Source: CAYMLQ01 sp964390795 (GTDB taxonomy: Bacteria; Verrucomicrobiota; Kiritimatiellia; RFP12; UBA1067). From it: 15,079 nt of DNA. A program made the position numbers and the translations under genes. This document shows, one piece after another, positions 1 to 10,707 of the stretch (position 1 is its first letter; each line of letters starts with the position of its first letter). Under the pieces are notes generated by a model. The model saw nothing but the letters and a program-made list of their open reading frames with translations, was not told the origin of the DNA and ran no database searches. The stretch is from the NCBI GenBank assembly GCA_964390795.1, contig CAYMLQ010000107.1, positions 1 to 15,079 of the forward strand, given 5' to 3'.

Positions 1-890
1 GCACCGTGCCGATCCACCCCGACGGCTCGTGCTGGTTTAGGGTGCCGTCCGGCGTCGCACTCCACTTCCAGCTTTTGGACGATCAGCACCGGGCGCTCCA
101 GACGATGCGCAGCTTCGTTAATGTTATGCCGGGAGAAACCCGTGGGTGCCTCGGCTGCCACGAGCAGCAGATGGGCGCTGGCCGGGCAAAAGCAGTCCCG
201 CGGGTGGCCGATGCGATCACGCCCGTGCCGTGGGCCTACGACACTGGCTTCACCTGTGCGCCGGAAGGCTGTACGACGCTCTCGCAAGCGCTCGAGGCGG
301 GGCTGCGCAACGCCGCGCAGGCGGTGCCGCCAAAGGTGGCCTCCGCAGAACGGTTCGGCACATCCATCAGTTATCTCAAGGACGTGCAGCCCGTGCTGGA
401 CCGGTACTGCGGCAAGTGCCACCAGGGCGAAGGCGAAGCCCGCAAGAAGCTGGATCTGACGCTGAACGGTTACGAGCCGTATAAGACCCTGATCGGCCAC
501 CCCGGCTGGGGCCGGACCAATGCCGTTCCGGAGAAACTGCCGCCGGGATATGATCTGGCCGGCACCCTGCAGGTCGAAGCCTACAGCACCGTCGATCCGG
601 CCGCCTACCGCACGCCGGAGCCCATGACGCGGCTCTCGTACGCGAGCCGGCTGGTGGCGTTGGCGTCAAGCGGCAAGCACCACAATGTGAAGGTCGACCC
701 GTACAGTCTGTTGCGGCTGACGCTCTGGGTTGATACGATGTGTACGTATCTTTCGGACGAGGACATCCGCGCCGAGGAGGATCCGGTTTTTCAAGGCTCG
801 GATTGGCTGGCGATCAAGCCGCGCTTGAAAACCGCGCCGATCTTGATTCGTCCCGGACCTTTCAGCGCGGACGCGAGGGAGGCGGAGTGA
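1..890 (+). CDS. HzsA-related diheme cytochrome c protein, C-terminal part (5' end outside window)
   Basis: The frame is open to the left edge; the GTG at 6 is internal, because the matching region of the downstream paralogue lies about 870 residues into that protein. About 295 residues are visible, ending at TGA 888-890. Two CxxCH c-type heme motifs are seen: CLGCH at 147-161 and CGKCH at 408-422, 87 residues apart. Blocks shared with the complete neighbour include a PDGS..FRVPSG stretch, QTMRS, MPGE before the first heme, a DVQPVLD stretch before the second, and a final LWVD segment. The family (HzsA-related, named for the alpha subunit of anammox hydrazine synthase) is usually exported, with a beta-propeller before the hemes; that part is not in the window. 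Function is unknown. Two c-type hemes suggest periplasmic or extracytoplasmic electron transfer or redox catalysis. It lies 130 bp upstream of its paralogue, probably in one operon. Confidence 0.85.
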   Translation, partial: TVPIHPDGSCWFRVPSGVALHFQLLDDQHRALQTMRSFVNVMPGETRGCLGCHEQQMGAGRAKAVPRVADAITPVPWAYDTGFTCAPEGCTTLSQALEAGLRNAAQAVPPKVASAERFGTSISYLKDVQPVLDRYCGKCHQGEGEARKKLDLTLNGYEPYKTLIGHPGWGRTNAVPEKLPPGYDLAGTLQVEAYSTVDPAAYRTPEPMTRLSYASRLVALASSGKHHNVKVDPYSLLRLTLWVDTMCTYLSDEDIRAEEDPVFQGSDWLAIKPRLKTAPILIRPGPFSADAREAE

Positions 891-914
891 GACCAGAGCG
901 TGGGAGGGGCAGGG

Positions 915-980
915 ACGCCCGACTTGCGACCCCCGACGCCCGGTCGCGTCATCGGGAGTCGGGAGTCGAGCGTCGGGCGT
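915..980. repeat. Heptad-built imperfect palindrome between the two cytochrome genes
   Basis: Four 7-bp units of the ACGCCCG type (915-942) are followed by a 10-bp centre (943-952) and four units of the reverse-complement CGGGAGT/CGGGCGT type (953-980). Folded, the arms match at about 23 of 28 positions; 933-942 and 974-983 alone form a perfect 10-bp stem. No T tract follows, so it is not a typical intrinsic terminator. It may be a dispersed heptad repeat, or an intercistronic RNA hairpin that adjusts expression of the downstream gene. Confidence 0.7.
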
Positions 981-1020
981 CGGAGATCGCCCCCAAAAAG
1001 AGGACGACAGGAGAATCAAC

Positions 1021-4365
<3,345 letters not shown>

Positions 4366-4371
4366 GAGGGG

Positions 4372-4554
4372 TCAGCGGATATTGCCCACGCTGTTCTTGG
4401 CGGTGTCGTGCTTCGTCTTAAGCACGTTGCTGACGGAACGGAAGGCGCTCTCAGGCCGGTACTTGTTGTGGAAGGGCGTGTGGCGTCCGCCCTCCTCCTT
4501 TAAGAAGCCAAAGCCTTTTGCGTCGTTGAAGAACTTGACCGTGCCCTTCTTCAT
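4372..4554 (-). other. C-terminal tail of the YD protein resembling cold-shock protein and EF-Tu fragments
   Basis: Residues 1978-1995 (MKKGTVKFFNDAKGFGFL) read like the first strands of a CspA-type cold-shock domain, including the RNP1-like KGFGF. Residues 1996-2011 (KEEGGRHTPFHNKYRP) then resemble the EF-Tu segment normally written KEEGGRHTPFF..YRPQF. The remaining 26 residues (ending HDTAKNSVGNIR) are unrecognised. Neither domain is complete: RNP2 (VFVHF) and all catalytic parts of EF-Tu are missing. This could be a variable C-terminal tip assembled from fragments, or a resemblance without shared origin. The resemblance is from memory of the families, not from a search. Confidence 0.5.
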
Positions 4555-7500
4555 CGCAACGGGTTCGCCTGTCCACGGGTTGTTGTCCGCGAACGCGCGG
4601 CTGCTCTGGCCCCCGCACGCGAGGCTGCCGGTGCGCCCCAGCGTCTGGCCGGTGCCCGGATCCATGGCGTAACTGATGAAGCACTCGTCCCAATCATTCC
4701 ACATGCCGCCCCCGCCGCCGCCTGCGGCCAGCCCGTAGCTCGTAATGAAGCACTCATGCCAAGTCGTTCCGCCCCCGCGGGAGGATCGCGTGTCCGGCAT
4801 GTCGCCAGCTAGGGTGCTGGGCTTGAAATAGGGATTGTTTTGGGCGCTGGCGCTCTGCATATCGCTACGCAGGCTGCTGCGCCGTGAACCGCTGTAGAGC
4901 CCAGTCTCGGCGTCCCAGCGCAGGCCTCGGAAGAGCAGGTCGTTGCCGACCGCCGAGTTGGCCTGCGGGACGCCCGCCGCGTCGAAGAAGCGAGGCGCAC
5001 CGAAGTCGTCGTAGTCGTAGTGTTCGATGACGTTTCCGGCGGCGTCGGTCAGAGCCAGCACGTTGCCGATGTCGTCGCAGTGGGTGTAGGCCATTTCGCC
5101 CGCGGCGCTGACGAGAACCAGCGGCGGGGCGAGGATGAACCCCGTGGCCGCATAGCTGGCGGCCGCGGCGCCGCCGCCAGCCCCGCCAGCCAACACGCTG
5201 ACGCGGGAGAGCGCGTCGTTGACGTACGTTTCGAGAACGTCGTCGTCCGGCGAGCCGTTGCAGTCGTCGTCTTTGCCGTCGTCGTACACATAGGTAGTCG
5301 TCACGGACGGCAGGCCGCCGGAGCCGAAGACCGTCTTGCCGATGCGGCGGCCGAGCGCGTCGTAGCTGAAGGTCGCGACAGTGACGGGCGAGCCGACCGG
5401 ATCGCTCGGATCGAGCGCGTCCACCTGCACGAGTCGGTCGGCGTAGTCGAAGTGAGTGAAGGTCGACCGGGTCGAACTCGCGCGGATCACGCGGTTGCCG
5501 CGGGCGTCGTAACCATCCGTGCCGAACGGGGTGTCGGTGTACTGGTTCATCTGGAAGTCCGCCGGAGCGGGCAGCGCGGCGTCCATCGTGTAGCTTTCCG
5601 TGATGCCGTTGTTGGTGACCTGCAGGCGGTTGCCGTTGGCGTCGAGCACGTAGTCGAAGTCGGCCGCGACGACCGAGCCACTCTTGCGGGAGCGCGTCAG
5701 GCGGTGCAGCTTGTCGTAGCCGAAAACATTGGTCACGAGCGCCCCGCCGCTGGACCACGGCGCGGTCATGGCGCGCAGCACCTTGTTCTGGCTGCGGTCG
5801 TAGGCGCTCACGCGCTGGTCGACCACCTGGCCGCCGCCCGCGCGGGCGTGGTTGACGCGCGCCACCTGCTGCCAGCCGAAGTCGCCGGCGGCGTTGGGGA
5901 CGTTCTGCTGGCCGTTCCAGAAGACGCGGGTGTTGATGCCGCTGGCGCGGGCGACTCGCGCGAGGCGGTCCGGCCCGTCGTAGGCGAAGGTCGCGAGCGT
6001 GGCCGGCTCGCCGGCCGACGGCGCTTGCAGGCTCACGGCGAGCGGCCGGTTCAGTGCGTCAAAGGTCGTGCTTACGACATAGCCGCTGGGGCTGGAGCAG
6101 GTGCGGCGGTTGCCCACACCGTCGAAGGTGGAGGTGGAGGCGAAGCCGTCCTGCGTGCTGCTCACGCGGTTGCCCAGCGAGTCGTAGGCGTAGGCGAGCG
6201 ACGAGGTGTCGTTCACCGCCGCGACGAGGCGGCCGAGGCCGTCATGCGAGAAGGACTCGAAGGTGGTCGTGGCCATGACGCCTTCTGGCGCCGCGATGTC
6301 GCGGCGGATAAGGCGGTCGCACAGGTCGTAGGTGTTGGTCACCGTCGTGCCGTTCGCGTCGGTGCGGCGATCGAGGTTGCTGCGCGGGCTCCAGACCAGC
6401 GATTCGGAACTGCCGTCGGCGTGGGTCACGCCCGTCTGCCGATCGCACGCGTCGTAGGCGAATTCGGTCGTGTTGCCGTTGCTGTCGGTCGTGCTGGCGA
6501 GGCGCTTGTTGCGGTACTCGACGTGCGAGGTGTTGATGGTGATGCCGCGCTCTTTCGCGCCTACGTAGTGCGCGGTGCCGGTGATGCGCCCGAGGCCGTC
6601 GTAAGCGTACGCGGTCTCGTTTCCGGAGGGGTCGGTCTCGCTGGCCACGCGGTCGCACGAATCGTAGGCGTAGGTCACGGCGTTGCCCACGTTGTCGGAG
6701 GCGCCCACGCAGCGGTTGAGCGTGTCGTAAGTGAACGTGCGGACGAAGACCTGCTCGCCGGCACTGACGTCCGAGAGGTCGGTCTGGGTTGAGGCCAGCA
6801 GGTTGCCGTTGGGGTCATACGCATAGGCGGACGCGTTGCCCTTGGAGTCGGTGACGGAGGCCAGGCGGCCCGCGCGGTCATAGGCGAAGGTGGAGGTTGC
6901 ACCGTTGTCGTCGGTGGCGGACATGAGCTGTCCGTTGGGTGCATATGTCCATGCGGTTTCGCCTTTTCCGTCGCCGATGGCGAGTTCGGTGAAGACGTCG
7001 AAGAAGGAGTCGATGCGCCCCACGAGGCGATTCCGCGTGTCGTAGGTGTAGCGCGTCTCGGCGAGCTTGCGGTTGCCCTTGTTGCCGGGCTGGTCAGTGG
7101 TTTCGCCGTCGGCCCGCTCGTAGGTCAGGTTGCCGTTTGCGTCGCAGCAGCGCGTGGCCAAGTTGCCCATGGCATCCGCGACCTTCACGCAGCGGTCGAA
7201 GCCGTCGTAGCTGTAGACGCTCTGCTTGATTGTGAACGAGTCGATCTTGCTCACTCGGCGCAGGTTGCCGTTGGTATCGTAGTCGAAGGTGTCCGCGGTG
7301 CAGAGGCCTGTGCCGGGGGCACGCTCTTCGCGGAAGAGCAGGCCGCGCTCGTCGTACGCACAGGCGATCACGTTATCGGGCTCGGCGCCGCTGACGGCCT
7401 CGGGCAGGCGGTGGAGCACGAGCCGGTCGTTGGCGTCATAGGCGAACTGGTTAGTCATAACGCTACGCTGCTGCACGGTGTGCGACAGCTCGTGGGCGAA

Positions 7501-10485
7501 CAAGGTCGGGCGGTGAAGCGCGTCGTAGGCGATGACCGTTTCCCAGGTGGGGTTGCTCGCGACGAACCGACCGTCGGGGTGGCGGTTGTCCGTGACCACG
7601 CCGACGAGGTTGTCGTTCGCGTCGTAGGAGAAGCTGGATTTGACGCGCTCGCCGAAGGTCGCGCCCTGGGTCTGCCTGGCGATGCTCATGCGCTGGTTGA
7701 GCGCGTTGTGGGTGATGAGCACGTCGTTGCCGCGCGGGTCGACGCAGCGAGTCACGTTGCCGCGCGTGTCGTACTCGAACGTTGTGGTGAGCGCGAGCCC
7801 GCCGGGCCCGCCGTCCGCCATGATGCTGGCCGCCCGTCCCTGCCACCACGTCAACATGTCCTTGCGGCCGCGTCCGGCGGCGTCAGTGGGGTGGGTGATC
7901 TCGATCGGCTGGCCGTGCGTGTCGTACGCGACGCTCCATGTCGTGGGCGGGTCGGTGACTTCGGTGAAAGGGGTGACGATGCGCGTGCAGTTCCCATGAG
8001 CGTCGTACTCCGCCGTCGCGGTGTTGCCGAGCGGGTCGGTGGCGGAAGCGACAAAGCGGTCGCCGTCGCAATCGTCATCACGGTGGTCGATATTACCCCC
8101 TTTGACTGTGCCGTCCCAGCCTTTTCTGATGCTGCGGCCAAGCGGGGTTTCGGGGCTCGTTTCGCCTCCGAAGCCAAAGCGCTTGCCCTTGACCGAGCCG
8201 TCCCAACCTTTCCTAGAGGGGTCGTCGCCGAAGCGCGAGTCGTAGGTGAAGCTCCGCGTGATCTCGGTGAGGTCGGGCACGCCGTCTCCGTCCGAGTCGG
8301 TGCCGCGGCCGGGTGCCGCGCGCTGGCGGAAGGTGCGCAGGTCGCCGCGCTTGCGGGCGCGGGTTGACGGGTTCAGGTCGGCCTCGTAGGCGCAGGAGAT
8401 GACGGCCCCGCCGGGCAGCGCTCCGCCGAGGCAGAGGCTGTCGCGGTTCCAGCGCAGAACCGTTTCGAAGACATCGGGGTCGGTGTCGCGCAGCTTGGCG
8501 GCTGGCCGGTTCTCGGTGTCGGTCACCGGCAGGTCCGGCGTGGCGCGGCCCGTGTACTCCCGGACGGCGACGCAGCGGTTGCGCAGGTCGAAGGCGAGCT
8601 CCGAGACGTTTCCGACAGGGTCGTTGACGAGGCAGCGCAGGGAGGCGAAGCGGTTGTTAGGCGTAGGCGTCTCGCTGACGTAGGAAAGGCAGAGCTTCGA
8701 GTGGGTGTCGCGACGCGCCGACACGCAGCGCTGGAAGGTGGACGAGGAGGGGGTCAGGTCATAGGCGCACTGAAGCACGGTCTGTCCGAGCGCGTCTGTG
8801 ACGGCGAGTAGCAGGTGGTTCGCGCGGTCGTCGGCCTGGCCGGATGTGTAGGTGTAGGCCACGGTCTTGCCGGCCGGGAAGTCGTTGCCGTTGGGCGTGC
8901 CGGTCACGGGCGGGGAGGTCACGGACTTGAGGTCGCCCGGGCTGCCGCCGGTCTCGCCCTGCGCATAATACGAATAGGTGACTGCACGTCCGGTGCTGTC
9001 CGTGACCGAGGCGACGCGCCCGGCGGGCGTGTATTGCAGGACATGGCCACGGCCGAGCGTATCGGTCACCTGCGTCAGACGGTCGGAGCCGTCATAGTCG
9101 CAGGTCATCGCGTTGCCGTTGCGGTCCTGGATGCGGGCGAGCCTGCCGGAGGCGGGCGTCGTGTCCAGCGGGCGGAACTCCCAGAAGCCGGTGTCGGCGA
9201 AGGTCAGGCGGAACACGCCTCCCGTAAAGGAGCCTTCGCGGAAGAAGCCGGGGCAGGTGTAGGTGCCGTCAGACTGGAGGCGGAAGGTGTCGGTGCGGCC
9301 GGTTCCATCCGTGATTGCGACGTCGGCTCCGCTCTGCGCGCAACGTACGTCGTAGCCGTGCGTCCAGCGCGTGCCCTGCGGCGAGTCGGGGCCGGTGCGA
9401 GACCGGTAGGTGCGGGTCCAGACAAAGTCGAGCCCGCGGCCAGGCAGGGAAAGGTCGGTTATCTGCTGCTGAAGCTCTCCCGAGTGGAGGCGGATATCGA
9501 CGTCACCATCACAGTCTTGGTCGTGGCCTTTGAGGACGGTCACGTGGCCATGTCCCCGTGCGCTGGCAGTCAAGCCGTCGCAATCGTCGTCGCGGCTCTT
9601 CAGGACGGTGACGTGGCCGTTGCCGGAAGCCCTTGCTTTCAAGACGGTGACGTGGCCGTCGCCGCGGGCCTGTCCCTTCAGGACGGTGACGTGTCCGTCG
9701 TTCTGAACCGGCAAGGAGGCTGACGCAAAGGCGGACTGGGCCTGGTAGTAGTCGTACCCTTTCTTGCTCAGGAAGGAATGATTCTCGCGCCCCTCCGTGT
9801 CATCGAAAAGCGCCAATTTGACGTTCACGGCGTTGAGGCCCTTCTTGCCGTCCGCGCGGGGTCCGGCGGGCGGCCATTCGGGCGGTTCTTGGAGCGTATG
9901 AGAGAGGGGCGGGGCGACTTCGATTGCCTCGGGCAGGGTCGCCAGCACGCCGCCGCTCGAGCCGCTCAACACCTCGATGCCGTACAGGCCCGGAGGGAGG
10001 GGCGGGAGGGTGGCGCTGAGCAGCGTCGGGCTTTGGAAGACCACGCCCGTGAGGACTACGCCTCCGATGCGTATCTGATCTCCCGCATAGAAGAACTGGC
10101 CGCTAATGTAAACGGTGCCGCCATCTGCCGATGCGAAGGCGGGCTCACCAGCCACGACCGTCGGCTGGGGAAAGAACACGCGGAAGAAACGGCTGGGCGA
10201 GAGGTCGGGCGACACCGGATAGACCGTTTCGCCGTCGATGCCGGTCACCGTGGCAAGTGGACTCCAATCCCCTTGAGTGAGACTGGCCCTTGCTTGTACG
10301 CCGTAGAGTGCCTCCGCTATGCCGAGCCAGCGAAGGCTTACGTCTGCTCCCGTGCGGTCGATGGAAATGGCGCGACCCTCGGGTCGCGTGGCATGTGCGG
10401 TCGTCAGGGTTGCCAGCACGTATGAAAGTCCTAGAGCGACCACTAGCAGGCCTGTTCGAATGCGCGTGATTTGATATGTGTTCAT
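4372..10485 (-). CDS. Giant exported YD/RHS-repeat protein with N-terminal IPT/TIG-like domain
   Basis: 2037 aa, uninterrupted. The start ATG (10483-10485) is preceded by AGAGGAG at 10493-10499, 7 nt away. Residues 1-32 are a signal peptide (basic start, hydrophobic core, A-H-A cleavage site). A domain ending SRFFRVFF (about 40-105) precedes an IPT/TIG-like domain (about 110-190). Four GHVTVLK cassettes (264-319) lead to the typical RHS entry LPGRGLDFVWTRTYRS (about 340). Dozens of YD repeats (YDxxGNxxxxTDxxGN and similar) run to about 1860, interrupted near 730 by a TSP3-like acidic loop (DSDGDGVPDL), then KGWDG cassettes and DDDCDG. The core closes at WDAETGLY (1857-1864). The usual DPxG-type exit is not seen, nor any recognisable toxin domain; the tail is unusual (see the 4372-4554 entry). 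YD repeats normally build a large hollow beta shell. The protein is probably surface-located or secreted; its role (adhesion, competition or matrix) is undetermined. Confidence 0.9.
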   Translation of the reverse strand: MNTYQITRIRTGLLVVALGLSYVLATLTTAHATRPEGRAISIDRTGADVSLRWLGIAEALYGVQARASLTQGDWSPLATVTGIDGETVYPVSPDLSPSRFFRVFFPQPTVVAGEPAFASADGGTVYISGQFFYAGDQIRIGGVVLTGVVFQSPTLLSATLPPLPPGLYGIEVLSGSSGGVLATLPEAIEVAPPLSHTLQEPPEWPPAGPRADGKKGLNAVNVKLALFDDTEGRENHSFLSKKGYDYYQAQSAFASASLPVQNDGHVTVLKGQARGDGHVTVLKARASGNGHVTVLKSRDDDCDGLTASARGHGHVTVLKGHDQDCDGDVDIRLHSGELQQQITDLSLPGRGLDFVWTRTYRSRTGPDSPQGTRWTHGYDVRCAQSGADVAITDGTGRTDTFRLQSDGTYTCPGFFREGSFTGGVFRLTFADTGFWEFRPLDTTPASGRLARIQDRNGNAMTCDYDGSDRLTQVTDTLGRGHVLQYTPAGRVASVTDSTGRAVTYSYYAQGETGGSPGDLKSVTSPPVTGTPNGNDFPAGKTVAYTYTSGQADDRANHLLLAVTDALGQTVLQCAYDLTPSSSTFQRCVSARRDTHSKLCLSYVSETPTPNNRFASLRCLVNDPVGNVSELAFDLRNRCVAVREYTGRATPDLPVTDTENRPAAKLRDTDPDVFETVLRWNRDSLCLGGALPGGAVISCAYEADLNPSTRARKRGDLRTFRQRAAPGRGTDSDGDGVPDLTEITRSFTYDSRFGDDPSRKGWDGSVKGKRFGFGGETSPETPLGRSIRKGWDGTVKGGNIDHRDDDCDGDRFVASATDPLGNTATAEYDAHGNCTRIVTPFTEVTDPPTTWSVAYDTHGQPIEITHPTDAAGRGRKDMLTWWQGRAASIMADGGPGGLALTTTFEYDTRGNVTRCVDPRGNDVLITHNALNQRMSIARQTQGATFGERVKSSFSYDANDNLVGVVTDNRHPDGRFVASNPTWETVIAYDALHRPTLFAHELSHTVQQRSVMTNQFAYDANDRLVLHRLPEAVSGAEPDNVIACAYDERGLLFREERAPGTGLCTADTFDYDTNGNLRRVSKIDSFTIKQSVYSYDGFDRCVKVADAMGNLATRCCDANGNLTYERADGETTDQPGNKGNRKLAETRYTYDTRNRLVGRIDSFFDVFTELAIGDGKGETAWTYAPNGQLMSATDDNGATSTFAYDRAGRLASVTDSKGNASAYAYDPNGNLLASTQTDLSDVSAGEQVFVRTFTYDTLNRCVGASDNVGNAVTYAYDSCDRVASETDPSGNETAYAYDGLGRITGTAHYVGAKERGITINTSHVEYRNKRLASTTDSNGNTTEFAYDACDRQTGVTHADGSSESLVWSPRSNLDRRTDANGTTVTNTYDLCDRLIRRDIAAPEGVMATTTFESFSHDGLGRLVAAVNDTSSLAYAYDSLGNRVSSTQDGFASTSTFDGVGNRRTCSSPSGYVVSTTFDALNRPLAVSLQAPSAGEPATLATFAYDGPDRLARVARASGINTRVFWNGQQNVPNAAGDFGWQQVARVNHARAGGGQVVDQRVSAYDRSQNKVLRAMTAPWSSGGALVTNVFGYDKLHRLTRSRKSGSVVAADFDYVLDANGNRLQVTNNGITESYTMDAALPAPADFQMNQYTDTPFGTDGYDARGNRVIRASSTRSTFTHFDYADRLVQVDALDPSDPVGSPVTVATFSYDALGRRIGKTVFGSGGLPSVTTTYVYDDGKDDDCNGSPDDDVLETYVNDALSRVSVLAGGAGGGAAAASYAATGFILAPPLVLVSAAGEMAYTHCDDIGNVLALTDAAGNVIEHYDYDDFGAPRFFDAAGVPQANSAVGNDLLFRGLRWDAETGLYSGSRRSSLRSDMQSASAQNNPYFKPSTLAGDMPDTRSSRGGGTTWHECFITSYGLAAGGGGGGMWNDWDECFISYAMDPGTGQTLGRTGSLACGGQSSRAFADNNPWTGEPVAMKKGTVKFFNDAKGFGFLKEEGGRHTPFHNKYRPESAFRSVSNVLKTKHDTAKNSVGNIR
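4676..4755 (-). repeat. Duplicated WHECFIT / WDECFIS peptide in the YD protein tail
   Basis: The 11-mer ATGAAGCACTC (plus strand) occurs at 4676-4686 and 4745-4755, a 69-bp (23-codon) offset. It encodes parts of WHECFITSY and WDECFISY on the minus strand, separated by a glycine-rich linker. It lies where an RHS protein would normally continue from the end of its core into the C-terminal tip. Function is unknown; the two Cys residues could pair or bind a ligand. Confidence 0.6.
8098..8214 (-). repeat. Two KGWDG(S/T)VKG cassettes inside the YD protein
   Basis: Ten-codon units encoding RKGWDGSVKG (8185-8214, residues 758-767) and RKGWDGTVKG (8098-8127, residues 787-796) are 87 bp (29 codons) apart. 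A DDDCDG element follows at 8062-8082. They interrupt the YD-repeat rhythm shortly after a TSP3-like acidic loop. At DNA level the two units differ mainly at third positions, which suggests selection on the peptide. Confidence 0.65.
9529..9696 (-). repeat. Four GHVTVLK cassettes in the YD protein N-terminal region
   Basis: 21-bp units encoding GHVTVLK lie at 9676-9696, 9637-9657, 9598-9618 and 9529-9549 (residues 264, 277, 290 and 313 onward). Spacing is 39, 39 and 69 bp. The longer last interval holds an added RDDDCDG (9574-9594). A second acidic Cys motif, DQDCDG, follows at 9505-9522, so the array ends in alternating GHVTVLK and D-rich Cys motifs just before the RHS core. D-rich CDG motifs hint at metal binding, but this is inference. 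Confidence 0.75.
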
Positions 10486-10501
10486 GGTGCGACTCCTCTG
10501 T

Positions 10502-10588
10502 TTATCTCAGACGCATCGTCTCGAGGGTCTCGCCTGTTTGGTTGGTCGGGTGCCAGCCGGCGGTGAAGCGGAAACCTTCGAGGCGCAT
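10502..10588 (-). CDS. Possible 28-codon leader ORF upstream of the YD-repeat gene
   Basis: ATG at 10586-10588, TAA at 10502-10504, ending 16 bp before the YD gene's ATG. The 28-residue product begins MRLEGFRFTAG and ends ETLETMRLR. AAGGA at 10592-10596 stands only 3 nt upstream of the ATG, closer than ideal. It lies within the leader expected from the 10608-10637 promoter. It has no recognised family and no hydrophobic segment. It could be a translated leader that affects downstream translation, or a chance ORF. Confidence 0.25.
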   Translation of the reverse strand: MRLEGFRFTAGWHPTNQTGETLETMRLR

Positions 10589-10607
10589 GTATCCTTAAAA
10601 CGTAGAT

Positions 10608-10637
10608 ATTATAGTGCGTCGATAGACTCAATAGCAA
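10608..10637 (-). promoter_or_regulatory. Sigma-70-type promoter for the YD-repeat gene
   Basis: On the minus strand, TTGCTA (10632-10637) is followed by an 18-bp spacer and a perfect TATAAT (10608-10613). It sits in a short AT-rich island inside GC-rich DNA. The predicted start near 10601 leaves a leader of about 115 nt before the YD gene ATG. This separates the YD gene from the upstream AraC gene on the same strand, although readthrough is possible. Confidence 0.6.
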
Positions 10638-10707
10638 GTACAAAAATTAGACATGACTAACTTGTTCTCTTAAGGCGGCGTGCGCACCACAATTCAAGTC
10701 TGCCAAA

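Noticed and set aside
915..980. Palindrome 915-980 as a rho-independent terminator
   Set aside because: An A-rich, not T-rich, stretch follows on the plus strand, and the next gene starts 41 bp later with a good ribosome site.
5020..6792. Long plus-strand open frame (590 codons) opposite the YD-repeat gene
   Set aside because: It is antisense to periodic YD repeats in GC-rich DNA; the translation is repetitive Ala/Val/Gly/Arg with no domain, and there is no ribosome site.
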